From: Halichoerus grypus
Taxonomy: Eukaryota; Chordata; Mammalia; Carnivora; Phocidae
DNA length: 64,000 nt
Direction: 5' to 3'
Assembly: GCF_964656455.1 (NCBI RefSeq)
Contig: NC_135715.1
Span: forward strand, 165,880,437 to 165,944,436
This document shows, piece by piece, positions 30,414 to 41,720 of the stretch (positions are counted from its first letter, which is position 1; every line of letters starts with the position of its first letter). Under the pieces are notes generated by a model. The model was not told where the DNA came from, searched no databases, and saw only the letters and a program-made list of their open reading frames with translations. Both the position numbers and the translations under genes were made by a program.

Positions 30414-32257
30414 CATTCATCACCGGAACCTGTGTACTTTAGGCCAGGCCATGCGATCCTGACCAGGGTTCTAGCATCCTGCGCTGATTGGCTTGACTGA
30501 ATCCAAGTTACTTCATTGGCCTTCTTGTCTTCTGGCTAAAACCAAATGCTGAGATTCCACATTTGTGTCCTGCTGTTTTTCTTTCAGGCACGTGATCCTA
30601 TCCTTACACTAGGGGAGGCCTGGAGAGAGAAGGTTATTGAGAGGTGCCGCATGATCACCCATGAGCCTCAGAGAGAGCTCAAGGGGAAAGGAGGGACCGG
30701 CGGGGTTGTGTGGAGCCTTCCTGCATGCGGGGAGCTGAGTTGGTGACAGACTGGGTACCCCAGCCTAAATGCAGCCTGCTCCTTTCCCCTTCTGCATAGC
30801 CAAGCTTTGCTTTGTTGCCGGCTCGGCAGTCTACAGTCCCAAATTCTAACCAGCTGGCCCCATTTATGAACTGGTAGGTTCGAGTTCATGATTTGCCCTT
30901 TCAAACAGAGAGTCCTGATATAGGACTGACTCTAGGCTTCCCAAGTCCTGGCCAGCAGATAACAGGATGCTGTAGAATTTAAGTTCGTTTAAGAAAGCCT
31001 GTCCTCTGCACTATAAACTGAAACAGAACCGTTCAGCCTCTCCAGCCATCTTCACACGTGTGTTTCTTGCACACAGAATTACGTTGGAAGGTCAAAGCCT
31101 GAGTTGTCCGTCTCTCCATCCAATCTCTTGCTTGTTACGCTGGCAGGCAAGTGCCCGATTCTGGTGTATTTGCCTTAGTCCTACTAACACATTTCCAAGC
31201 TCTCTCAACTGCCACATGACTTGAACCAGGTCAACTCTGAGAGGAGAGGTTTGCTTTTCCTTCCTGTAACCTCCGGACTGATTTAATTAAGCATCTCCTC
31301 CAGCCCCGATTTATAGGCTGAAAAGTGTTCTCGCAGCAGCCCCTCGATGTGCTGTGTTTGTCAATGAGCAGAAATGCAGTAAGTCGAGTAGAAACACCAT
31401 TCTGAGGGTCTGCTGCCACCCTGAGAGCAGTTCCAACAAGCGCATTCGTCTCTGCACGTTTAACACCCAAGGCTTAGATAAACGCGCCGGGGTTTCCCTT
31501 GGTAACAGCCAGCTCTCCAAGTCGGCTGAGAGGGTCACTAAATCCTTCCCCACCCTGGGCTCCTGGGGAGGGCAAAGCTTTCTCCCCCGTCTCCTGCTGT
31601 CAGGAGATAACCTCTATACCTTATTTTATAAATTACACAATTTTTTTCAAGGTTAAAACTAAAAATAAGAAAACCTTAACCTGTAAGGGTGGGAGGGGCT
31701 GAGGAAAGTGAAGGGGCAAAGAGAAAGGATGTCAACAGCGTACCTCTCCTGAGTCGGTCCTAATGACCTTGGATTCTCCCATCAGACCCCAGATGTCCTC
31801 CCCCAGCTGGACGATCCTGACCCCCCCCCCCAAACCTGCCACCGGGGAAAGAAGGAAACCAAATTTCCCAAAGGAAATGCCCTCTCCTAGTCTCTCAAAA
31901 GCTTCATCCTCAAAATGAAATCTGACAAAAGAAACAAATTAGATAAATTGCAGCGCTGAGGGTTTTGCATTGTTCAGATTAAGGACTCTGTCTGCAGCGT
32001 TGTTAGGCCCGGGCGCAATGATCTTCTGAAGCCAGGGACAAAAATAAAGTTTTCCTCCCTTCAGCTTTTCTCGATGGCTGAGAAAATCTGGAGATAATGA
32101 ATGGACAGTGGGAAACTGACGGATACAGGGACGCGCAGGAACCCCAGTGTCCACCGAAGCCAGGCAAGTAAGTAGTAACATGCATGAATGAAACCCGATC
32201 GGTAAGAAATTATATGCGATCTCTCCAGATTTTTTAATGTTAGCAACTCATTCAATT

Positions 32258-32258
<1 letters not shown>
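30414..32258. other. Repeat-poor stretch, no supported gene
   Basis: About 1.8 kb without recognisable repeats. A pyrimidine tract ending in CTTTCAG at about 30588 resembles a splice acceptor and is followed by about 50 open codons, but the frame has no domain and no clear donor. Several overlapping frames of 60-100 codons at 31.2-31.7 kb are equally featureless. Confidence 0.35.

Positions 32259-32259
<1 letters not shown>

Positions 32260-32293
<34 letters not shown>
32260..32293 (+). repeat. (AC)n microsatellite, about 17 units
   Basis: Uninterrupted AC dinucleotides. Likely length-polymorphic. Confidence 0.95.
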
Positions 32294-32296
<3 letters not shown>

Positions 32297-32304
32297 TATT
32301 CCTT

Positions 32305-32480
32305 TGATGTTTACTGAGCACTATGTTCCAGGCATTTATAAAATCCACGATGAAGTACGTCCTCACTACAGCTCTGTGAGGTAGACGCTGTTCCAGGGTG
32401 GGGAGAAGTGGGTCTCTAAGAGGCAGGACCAACACCTGCCCACAGCTGACGCCCAGTTTTATCCACTACCCCGGACTGCT
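32305..32480 (-). mobile_element. MIR SINE, antisense, decayed
   Basis: GATGTTTACTGAGCACTATG, TTCCAGGCATTTATAAAATC and CAGCTCTGTGAGGTAGACGC are antisense MIR 3' features. The remainder is poorly preserved. Confidence 0.6.
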
Positions 32481-34398
32481 CGAGGGGGGGCGTTCACAGA
32501 GAAGCTGAGGCTCCCTGGGGTTAAAGAATGTGGCCAGGATCATAAAAGAGCAGGGTGATTTTTTGAAGAGAAATCATCAAACTACAGAACGAGAAGAGAA
32601 TGTGAAAGAGACACGCTGGAAAAGAAAAAAAAGGAAGAAATACAAGAAAAAAAGGTATATGCCCTTTCAAGACAAGAACAGCCTGTCCTAATGACTGCCT
32701 AGACCAGAAGATAAAGATGTTTTATTGAAAAAAATGGTGACTGTTCCAGCATAAATAATGCTGCTTCGCTTATTATTCCTTGTGTTTGAAACCAAATGGT
32801 GGAAGACCCTCAAAACAATATCTAGGAGGTTCAAATTTAGTCACCATTATGTGATTAGTGTGGGCAATGCTGCCCTCTCATGGCCAACTCCTCAATAACA
32901 TGATTCTATGAATAAAATCGGGACATTTTCTTCTTTATTTTCCCAAAGTACTTTGAAGAATTTTGCATTCATTTAGCATCGCATATGTGCATATAATATA
33001 CTATTTATGTAACACAATGCCCTCTGCACATTTTTGTATCTATATCTGGAATTGGGTGTGTACCATCTTTGCATGTGTTTTATAGGGTATTGGAGGAAAT
33101 GAATGGAAAATAAATCATGGTTCTCATGGGCTCCTGGGCCTTCAGAATTCAGTCCCTCGGGGAGAAATGTTTTTGTCATAACAGAAAACTTAGAAGAACT
33201 CCAGAACAGAAAATTTTTTTAATGTCTCTAATCTGAACACGATCTGATGGAAATGACTCTCCCCATCTATTCCAAGGAGAAGGGTTTGTTATATTTGAAG
33301 AAAACAAATCAGTTCATGAATATATTTTTAGGTAAAAACAACTGTTCATGGTTGTGCATAGAAAATCACCTTCTAGTTTCCTGCAGGGACAGACCACCTG
33401 TAATTACAGAGAAATTGCCGCCCAGAAGACCATCAGATTTACGATACCAAGGGTAGACACGGCGAGGTAATTTTCTTAGACCTGAGCGACAACCCCCAGA
33501 ACTATTGACCAGAAGCCGGCTGTCTCCAAGCCTGTTCCATGAACCCCCATTCCGTGCGAGGGCACCCCTACGTGGGAGCCAAGATGTGGACAGTGGGTAG
33601 ACAGCAGCCCCAGGAGAGGAAATGTCTTTAAAGGAAACAAAGTTGGGATGTATTTTGTAAAGAGGAAGAAATCGGGCCACCATCAGGTTCCTGCTTGAGG
33701 AATATTTCCAAGTTGAAAGGAAAATTTTCACCCACCAGATCAGTTGTTATTCCTGGTGGAACTATAAATCTAAAATTATTTGAGGCCAAATATCAAATAC
33801 GCCAAGAATACACTGAGGCCTGCAAGGCACACGTTATTGTTAATATAACAGTGAGGACTGCACTGCGTTTGTTTTTAATCAAGATATTTTCCATAAAAAT
33901 CCCAGTTTGGGTTTTTCAGTAAAATCAGAAGGCCTGACACCACGGGGCCCACTTTCCCACTAGAGCTGAGACGGGGCTGTCCCCTTTAGAGGGGAGCATG
34001 AGCCCCATGATTTGCCACGGTCCCCACCACTCCCAAATGCATATCCAGCCCATTTTATTGATTTTTAATACTTGTCTGTGCTTTGCACTCCTTTGGTTAT
34101 ATATACCTCTTTCTTCTAGTTCAGAGAATTGTGATGCACACGTTTATCCTCCAGCAGCCACACAGCTCAGCACATTTAAATGGCACCCCAACTTGCAGGA
34201 GGGGAGGGCAAAGTTTATGAGCCCTCATTCTGATTGCTCTCTTTCCATTTCAGTTACACTCTTCCTCCACTGTCACCCTTTATCATTACAACTTCCCGTA
34301 AGGGTTTTAGGCATTATTTGAGTTACAAGTTATCCCTAAAGCACCTAAAGTTTTGGTAAAGAAAGTTTTTATCTAAATCTATATGTAAAATAATTAAA
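32481..34398. other. No gene or named repeat seen
   Basis: About 1.9 kb. The 121-codon minus-strand frame at 33366-33731 and the 107-codon plus frame at 33998-34321 have no recognisable domains. A CTCF-like motif lies at 32869. Confidence 0.35.
32869..32883 (-). promoter_or_regulatory. CTCF-like motif
   Basis: The minus strand reads CCATGAGAGGGCAGC, fitting the CTCF core CCANNAGRKGGCRS. It is in non-repeat sequence. Motif evidence only. Confidence 0.4.
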
Positions 34399-34600
34399 AC
34401 AGGCTAATGGAAAGCACATTGGATTAGGAAGCAGAAAACCTGGGATCTTATTCAAACCTCTTCCCCTGATAAACTCAGTGGCATTAAGTAATCCACTTAA
34501 ACCCTCTTTACCTCTTAATACTTCATAAATAAGAGATAATAATCCTTGTTCCTTCTACCTCGCTGGGATTTTGCAACAATAACCATAAATCAGGAGACAT
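34399..34600 (+). mobile_element. MIR SINE
   Basis: GGCTAATGGAAAGCACATTG, AGCAGAAAACCTGGGATCTT, TTAAGTAATCCACTTAAACC and ATAAGAGATAATAATCCTTG follow a diverged sense MIR. Confidence 0.7.
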
Positions 34601-35340
34601 CTGAGTCTACAGAAGAAATGTATCCTATAAAGACCAAGATGGCTTTACCATGATGCAGCAGTAGATAGCAAGTAAATATTCAAGTGTTATTCAGAGTGGA
34701 CTTGATGAAAAAGGAAGCTATATAATCATACTTTTGGAGAATATACATCGAAATGTTAATCCTCATTCTAAGTACTGGGATTTGGGATGGTTTTTCCCCC
34801 CTTTGGCTTATGACGACTTTTGACTGTCTTTATAATGAACATGTGTAGCTGTGTAATAAAAAATATAACAAATAATAAAAAAGAGGCTGGGAGAAAGAAA
34901 CTAAAACTTCTCACACTTTTAATTTTAATGGACTTGAATAATCATTGATTTCTACTAAAACCATTTTTAAATTTCTTTTGTTTATAGTTCATATATGTGT
35001 TATGTTAGAAACCTAAACATTAAAAACTCCTGGGAAGCACTCTCAAACATAGCGCCAGCCAGCAAGCAGAGTGGTCTTAGCCAAAGTGACATTTCATACG
35101 CCGTTCTGTGCTTTCCCCATCCCCGCATTCGTCTGATCAGAAGCAACTAGGCAGACTGATCCAAGCTCCTCCAGAAACTTAATCTCTGATTCCCCCTTTT
35201 ATTACAGACAAGGAGCGTGTGCACGTCTGTCTGTCTTCCCCATCAACAGTGTGGGGGTTCTCATTCTTAACATCCTCTAATAATTTTTCCCTTTGGAGAG
35301 AAACTGTCACTACACTCCCGGATTAAAGAGCAGCGTAAAC
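34601..35340. other. No gene seen
   Basis: AT-rich unassigned DNA. Confidence 0.4.
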
Positions 35341-35549
35341 CAACGGTTCTTAACTGAGGGTGATATGGTGTGCCCCCCCCCCCCAGCAGGGGACATCTGG
35401 CCATATCTGGACACATCTTTGATTGTCACACTGGAAGAGGGATGCTAGTAGCATCTAGTGGGTAGAGACCAGGGATGCTCCTAAATATCCTGTGGTGCAC
35501 AGGACAGACCCCAGCACACAGAATTCATGCTGGGGTTGAGAAGTCTTGC
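35341..35549. mobile_element. MER20-like hAT non-autonomous DNA transposon
   Basis: The ends CAACGGTTCTTAACTGAGGG and GGGGTTGAGAAGTCTTG are decayed inverted termini of the CAGTGGTTCTCAAC type. Internally GGGACATCTGGCCATATCTG, GCATCTAGTGGGTAGAGACC and CCAGGGATGCTCCTAAATAT match a ~220-bp hAT-Charlie element that I recall as MER20. A CTCF-like CCAGCAGGGGACA lies at 35383-35395. Confidence 0.75.
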
Positions 35550-37254
35550 TTAAGCGAAAAAGGCTGTAAGTTTACATGTAAGTGTCATGTGAGTCTTTCT
35601 GGAGTTACAAGGATGAAGGTTATCAACTTTGTGCCTAGTGATTAAGATGTGAGAGGCACATCTAGCCAACATAAACTACCTGATCATTTGGTATTTCACA
35701 AACTATTTGCTAGTCCTTTTCATATTAACAATTGCTCACTATCGAATGAGATTATTTCTTCTTAAAATCCCATATATTTGAACTCCGTGGACGGTGACAC
35801 CACAGAAGAAAAATCCGGGAAAGAGTCATGAAGAGCTTGATTTGTCACTGTTTACATTTCTCTCTGCTTAGGAAGATGAGAGAGAGAGAATGAGCTAAAT
35901 GCTTTGCTGGAATAAAATAAAACCCACACCCACAACATCAGATAATGCTGTGACAAGACATCACTCCCTTGAAATTCAGAAAGAAACACTCTCACCAAGA
36001 AATGTGGAAGCTCAGGGTTGCCTTAATAAAAAGGAATAAAAAAAAAACAACTTATTCCAAAAAACAGTGTTCTTAACAAAGGAACATCAACTCTACACAA
36101 GAATTTTTAAAACACTCAGGTTGAAGTAGAACAAAAGCAAGAAGATATATTTAGACACAAATGATGTAACTGTTTTCCTTTGAAAATTACTCTCCAGAAA
36201 TTTCTCTAATTAGGCAAATAAAGGGGTTTTAAACGCATTCTCAGATTTGTTTATTACTATAGATTATTGTCTCTTTTTTGTTTGCAAACAGTACGAGAGA
36301 CCAAACAGCGTTTCATCAGTCAAGGATTTTATTCAGGATAAAAATTAGCAAGTTATTTTGGGGGGAGTGAAAATTTTTACTCACTTTTAAAAACCCTATC
36401 ACCACCTACAGATAAGTTATGAAATAAGAACTAGGAAAAGGAAGAGAGACGACTACGACTCATGGAGATTTTGCCTTTATTGTCTTTGAGCTGAATCCTT
36501 GATATTCATTATTAATGTGTTATGTTCATAATAATCATATAATCAAAATTTATTTGCCTGATTATTCCCTTTTTGACCCATGGGTCACAGAGCATCTTAT
36601 TTACAATTCTGGTTCAAGAGGAAATTGAAGACGGGGAAGAACACGAAATAGCCTTGTTGCTCCGTTGATTAACAAGCTGAGGTGGGCCTCCAAACCCTTG
36701 ACCTCACTCTTTGGATTTGGTGCAACAGAGAGAGGGGGCAGCACATTCAAGGGAGGGCCGGGCAGAATGTTGGCCAAGTATGTGGCACTGGCTCTCATGT
36801 AGCTTAGATACCAGATACGGAGAAAAAAAATAGAGATGAGGATTAGTGAAAGCCTAGTAAAATCTATTTCAAACCACTGCCGGCTAGGGCGGAGAGACCT
36901 AGGAAGAATCCAAAAAGGGACACGAGTGACAGCTGAAGTCAGCATCTCTCCCAACAGGTCCCATTGCTTTACTTTGATTGGCACCCAGCTCAAGAGGGCA
37001 TTGCACTGGTTCAGGGCATTCAGCCCGCAGGGCTGCTTCTCCCAGACTTCAAAGCCATCTTAGCTGCTCCCTTTGTCCCCTGGCCCAGTCAAAGATGTCA
37101 AAACAGACACAGGCAAATATGCAAGGAGGAGGAGGGGGAGGAAGAGGGGATGACTAGGAAGCACTCATGAAAACATTCATGGGAGAAAAACAAGCCCACA
37201 CTTCTAGACGGATTCTATTTTACTTCTAAATAAACAATTGGAAATATGAATATA
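35550..37254. other. No gene or named repeat seen
   Basis: The longest frame (minus strand 36601-36993, 130 codons) has a hydrophobic middle but no recognisable family. The rest is AT-rich and unassigned. Confidence 0.35.
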
Positions 37255-37475
37255 TAATAGTAGCTCATTTTTACTGTTTACTATGTGCCAAGTTCTTTCC
37301 AAGCACTTAGCACATATTAACACACTTCATCTCCACATCAGCTCTCTGTAGTTTGTACACCCTCATCGCCTTTACAGATTGGGAAACTGAGGCATAGATC
37401 CCTCGTGAAGCTAGTAAATGACAGAGCTGGAAAAGGAATCGATATAGTCTGATTTATGAGCCCATGCATGTCCTT
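37255..37475 (-). mobile_element. MIR SINE, antisense
   Basis: GTTTACTATGTGCCAAGTTC, TTTACAGATTGGGAAACTGA, GGCATAGATCCCTCGTGAAG and GTAAATGACAGAGCTGG follow antisense MIR closely. Confidence 0.85.
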
Positions 37476-37688
37476 CACTGTCTTCCGGAGGCCCCCACTT
37501 ACCCAATACCTATCCTGGGCGGTGATTGCTACAATCCGTATCGTACAGAGAAACGGAGAAGTTGAAAGGCTGTCTGACCAACCTACAAATCATGATGCAG
37601 TGAGAATCCAAGTGTCTCATGCCCCTATCATGTTTTTCTGCAGGACCGATCATATTTAACCAAACAATCTGATGAAAACACCCCTAGC

Positions 37689-38105
37689 GAACGCTCCTAG
37701 ACTGTTAGTGGGAACACAAGCTGGTGCAGCCACTCTGGAAAACAGTATGGAGGTTCCTCAAAAAGTTGAAAATAGAGCTACTGTATGACCCAGCAATTGC
37801 ACTACTGGGTATTTACCCCAAAGATACAAATGTAGTGATCCGAAAGGGTACGTGCACCCCAATGTTTATAGCAGCAATGTCCACAATAGCCAAACTATGG
37901 AAAGAGCCAAGATGTCCATAAACAGATGAATGGATAAAGAAGATGTGGTGGGGGTGGGAGGAATATTATGCAGCCATCAAAAAATAAAATCTTGCCATTT
38001 GCAACGACATGTATGGAACTAGAGGGTATTATGCTAAGCGAAATAAGTCAATCAGAGAAAGACAAGTATCGTATGATCTCACTGATATGAGGAATTCTTA
38101 ATCTC
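37689..38105 (+). pseudogene. L1 ORF2 C-terminal remnant
   Basis: The frame at 37724-37921 has the conserved L1 ORF2 C-terminal features: a [14 protein letters not shown] block, then TCTPMFIAAMSTIAKLW. It stops at 37919-37921, where the family continues through a WIKKMW-type stretch. Endonuclease and reverse-transcriptase domains are absent through 5' truncation, so it is non-functional. Confidence 0.9.
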
Positions 38106-38555
38106 AGGAAACAAGCTGAGGGTCACTGGAGTGGTGGGGGGTGGGAGGGATGGGGTGGCTGGGTGATGGACATTGGGGAGGGTATGTGCTATGGTGAGCA
38201 CTGTGAATTGTGTAAGACTGTTGAATCACAGACCTGTACCTCTGAAACAAATAATACATTATATGTTAAAAAAAGAAGAAGAAGAAGATAGTAGGAAGGG
38301 AAAAATGAAGGAGGGGAAATCGGAGGGGGAGACAAACCATGAGAGACTATGGACTCTGAGAAACAAACTGAGGGTTTTAGAGGAGAGGGAGGTGGGAGGA
38401 TGGGTTAGCCCTGTGATGGGTATTAAGGAGGGCATGTACTGAATGGAGCACTGGGTGTTATACGCAAACAATGAATCATGGAACACTACATCAAAAGCTA
38501 ATGATGTAATGTATGGTGACTAACATAATAAAATAAAATTTAGAAAAAAGAAAAA
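37689..38555 (+). mobile_element. 5'-truncated LINE-1, young-looking
   Basis: A perfect 15-bp duplication, GAAAACACCCCTAGC, lies at 37674-37688 and 38556-38570. The ~867-bp insert begins within the ORF2 C-terminal region, continues through the 3' UTR and ends in an A-rich tail. The 3' UTR holds two related modules (near 38161-38215 and 38411-38462). Truncation rules out mobility. Confidence 0.95.
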
Positions 38556-38570
38556 GAAAACACCCCTAGC

Positions 38571-39631
38571 AACAAGTCCAGTTCAACAAATAGATTAATA
38601 TTATAAATAAATAAAAAACAAAACACAAATGAAGCTAATACACCCTTTGTACCAGCTAGATTGTTCTCTATTTTACATACATGAATGCCTGAAATTGCAA
38701 CTACAAGCCCCTCAAGGGTAGGAATATGTATTTCGTTTATAAATATCCTAGCATGCTGTCATGAAGTGTCCTTGGTAATTACCAGGATAACAAGTCAATC
38801 AATCTATCAATCAATCAATCCACACTTATTTGTTGAATGCCTACTCTGAGGTGCATCAGGAGATGAAAGGTCATAAGAGAAATAGATTAATCCTAACTTC
38901 CATTTTATGGCAAATGGGATAAAGTAAATACTTTAAAATCAGGAGTAGAAGCATACCCCCCTTCTTCCTTATCAAAAAATTCAATTCTACTTGGGGTGTC
39001 ATAGTACCTGGTTAAAATCCCGCCCCTCTTCCAGATTCCCTTATGGATGGAGGTGACCATGGAAATCTGAGCTGGCTAATTGCTAATGAAAGCGAAAATC
39101 ACAGGGTGGAGCTTCTCTGCCCTCACTTTGCACTTCCTCCTTCTTTACTTGCCTGGAGTGCAGACACAATGCCTGGTGGGGGAGCCAAAGTGAGGAGCCC
39201 CAGGAAGGAGCACATGTCCTCTGTGACTTCCTCAGGCACCAGCACCTGAGGTGAGGAAAACACCAGTGTTGCTTGTCTAAGCCAGAGAAACCAGGTCTCT
39301 CTTCCATGCAGGTGAACAAAACCCTAACTAATGGTGACGCCTTACTGGGTCTGTCCTTTCTCTCCCCTTACAGGTTTTGAGGATGACATGTCTTCAGATT
39401 CTGCCTATATGATCACAGGTAGACAGACGAGAAAAAGGGAAAGAAAGGCCAAAAGGGATACAATGAAGCATTACTAATTGCACATTATGTAACTTTTACA
39501 GGTTTGATTATTTTTGGAAAGTATTTGGAAGGAGAAACAGTAGATTTGTTAATTTATTTTTCCTGCAATGTCCCCCCGTCTGTTTATTTTTTTACACCTC
39601 ATTTTGATGAAATCACTGTTCATGTTATTTT
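38571..39631. other. No gene; L2-like piece, (TCAA)n run and possible old repeat
   Basis: CCCCTCAAGGGTAGGAATAT at about 38708 and TATTTGTTGAATGCCTACTC at about 38827 look like L2/MIR debris around a TCAA run (38797-38819). 39000-39340 recalls an unnamed medium-reiterated repeat. The frames on both strands at 39.0-39.3 kb are not credible genes. Confidence 0.4.
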
Positions 39632-39646
39632 CCTTTTAAAGTCTTT

Positions 39647-39834
39647 ATTTTTTTTAGAGAGAGAGAATGTGAGCGTGGGGGGAGGGGCAAAGGGAGAGGG
39701 AGAGAGAGAATCTCAAGCAGACTCCCCACTGAGCATGGAGCCCAACACGGGGCTCAATCTTACCACCCTGAGATCATGACCTGAGCCGAGATCAAGAGTC
39801 GGACGCTTAACCAACTGAGCCATCCAAGCATCCT
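39647..39834 (-). mobile_element. SINEC, first of two at one target
   Basis: Minus-strand SINEC of the older type, from its T run to CATCCAAGCATCCT. It is flanked by CCTTTTAAAGTCTTT (39632-39646) and CCTCTTAAAGTCTTT (39835-39849), a target duplication with one mismatch. Confidence 0.9.
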
Positions 39835-39851
39835 CCTCTTAAAGTCTTTTT

Positions 39852-40057
39852 CTTTCTTTTCCTTTTCTTTATTTTTTTAAGATTTTATTTATTTATTTGA
39901 CAGAGAGAGCACAAGCAGAGGGTGGGTGGCAAAGGGAGAGGGAGAAGCAGACTCCCCAGTGAGCAGGGAGACCGATGCGGAGCTCCATCCCGGGATGCTG
40001 GGATCATGACCCAAGCCAAAGGCAGACGCTTAACTGACTGAGCCCCCCAGGCACCCC
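39852..40057 (-). mobile_element. SINEC, second at the same target
   Basis: Minus-strand SINEC of a younger type (GAGCAGGGAGACCGATGCGG). It is flanked by CTTAAAGTCTTTTT at about 39838-39851 and a matching copy at about 40057-40070. Its left duplication is the right duplication of the preceding SINEC, so the target sequence now exists three times. A pyrimidine-rich CTTTCTTTTCC tract sits at its tail side. Confidence 0.9.
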
Positions 40058-40070
40058 TTAAAGTCTTTTT

Positions 40071-40500
40071 AATATGAGGCTTTTGAATGATCTCCTACTT
40101 GACTTTTCCAATTGATTTTAATTTCCATTTCTTGCTCCAAAACGAAACCCTAGCATGACGTAGGATTTTCTAGACCATAATGGGTTTGAAAAATTATGTA
40201 GTTTATTCTTCGAGTTGAAATCTTTATCATTCCTGAATCATAGTTATTCCACTAAAAAGTCTTCATATAACTTCTAAGGAGGTTAAAATGACTGCTCAAA
40301 AGTATTGCTAAAGGAATCAACATGCTCTTTCAGATGTTCAAATAGTGCCCTGGTCATCCCTTAGCCTTAGACTCAAATCACAAAGGAAAAATATTTAAGT
40401 CAAGCTCAGTAATTTTTAAAAACATTATATATATTTTTAACCTCACAGAAGTTAAAAAAAATTACAAAGATAAGATGGTTTTTTAAAAAAAACTTCACAG
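40071..40500. other. No gene seen
   Basis: AT-rich, unassigned. Confidence 0.4.
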
Positions 40501-40700
40501 GGGCACCTGGGTGGCTCAGTCGTTGGGCATCTGACTCTTGATTTCGCCTCAGGTCATGATCTCAGTGTCATGGGATCGAGCCACCTCAGGTTCCTCGCTC
40601 AGCCCGGAGTCTGCTTGAGATTCTCTCTCTCCCTCTGCCCCTTCCCCTGTTCTCTCTCTCTCTCAAATAAAGAAAATCTTTAATAAATAAGTAAAAATTT
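40501..40700 (+). mobile_element. SINEC, older subfamily
   Basis: Sense SINEC, GGGCACCTGGGTGGCTCAGT to AATAAAGAAAATC. AAAAAACTTCACAG upstream and AAAAACTTTACAAAG downstream form an imperfect target duplication. Confidence 0.9.
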
Positions 40701-40716
40701 TAAAAACTTTACAAAG

Positions 40717-41394
40717 TTAATATGTCAATATATCATCAGATAAAATCTAGAGTCACAGTTATATATTGCAAGTAAAAAACATCCTCGCTGTGTTTAATTG
40801 CCTCATTGTTGAGAGAAAAACTGGCTCGGGATTAGGAATTTATCAGAATGACTGCTTTATTTACCTCAGACATCAGTCCTCTTCGCCTTTTAGTTAGTGT
40901 GTGACCCTAACTTTGAACTTGGTCATAGGAAAAAAATAGTCCAAAATAAACTTAACTGAATGAAGAACCAAAGTCAGAAAAACTTGCCTGGGCTTTATTC
41001 AAGTTATATAAACTCATCAATAACTAGGAGATGAAGTTTGGGGCTGATGAATTGCTCGGTGGCATGGGAAATTTATTTTCTACGACAGTCTCTGGCTTGC
41101 AGATGTCTACGTTTCGTGTATCTTCTAAGTACAAACGACTGCACCAGCCAGGTGTCTGCAAAACTCCCCTTTCCTCGACCCTGTGTTCTGAAGGATTTCT
41201 TTCTCCTTCTGTCTCTCTTCTCCCTTCTCCTCCCCAACTACAACCTTGTGCTATTTTAGGACAAATCTGTGGGGGCAGTCAAGGAGAAAACAAGGAAAAT
41301 GTGAGGGGGGACAAAAGAATAAACCTTCATCACTCACTTCTTCTGTCCCTTAGAACTTCTCACATGGCCTGCTGTGGGGAGGGGAGAGAAGCCT
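40717..41394. other. No supported gene; 172-codon open frame starts here
   Basis: An open frame runs 41031-41549 and ends inside an L2 fragment. Its composition is Ser/Leu-rich with no domain I recognise, and the L2 overlap argues against a conserved gene. The rest is AT-rich and unassigned. Confidence 0.35.
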
Positions 41395-41720
41395 CCTACC
41401 ACACATACAAGGTCCTTCGTGGTCTGGCTCCTGAATTATCTAATGGGATGGAATGGAATTGCCTAAATGGACTAATTCCTAGCGGAACCCTACCCAGCTC
41501 AGCTAGAGCATCAGCCCAGTGTGGGCTAGACGACCCCTTGACCTCCTAGGCTGTGCATTCTTTCCGTGTGCTCTTCCCCCATTTAACATCTTTCTACAGT
41601 GAGCAGCTTGAGAGCAGAAAACATCTTTCATCTGTATTTCCAGGACCTAGCAGCCTTGCTCAGTGACTGGCTCAAAAAACCAAGTGGTGCTTAAAAAATA
41701 TTTGTTGTAGCATGAATGCA
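41395..41720 (+). mobile_element. L2 LINE 3' region
   Basis: CATACAAGGTCCTTCGTGGT (L2: CAAAGCCCTTCATGATCTGG), TGAGCAGCTTGAGAGCAGAA, TTCCAGGACCTAGCAGCCTT and AAATATTTGTTGTAGCATGA trace the L2 3' end over about 320 bp. Confidence 0.75.

Noticed and set aside
30570..30746. Possible exon after a good pyrimidine tract and CAG at about 30588
   Set aside because: The open frame after it is short, has no recognisable protein similarity, and no convincing donor site was found.
41031..41549. 172-codon open frame as coding sequence
   Set aside because: Its final third is L2 LINE sequence and the rest has no recognisable domain or splice context.
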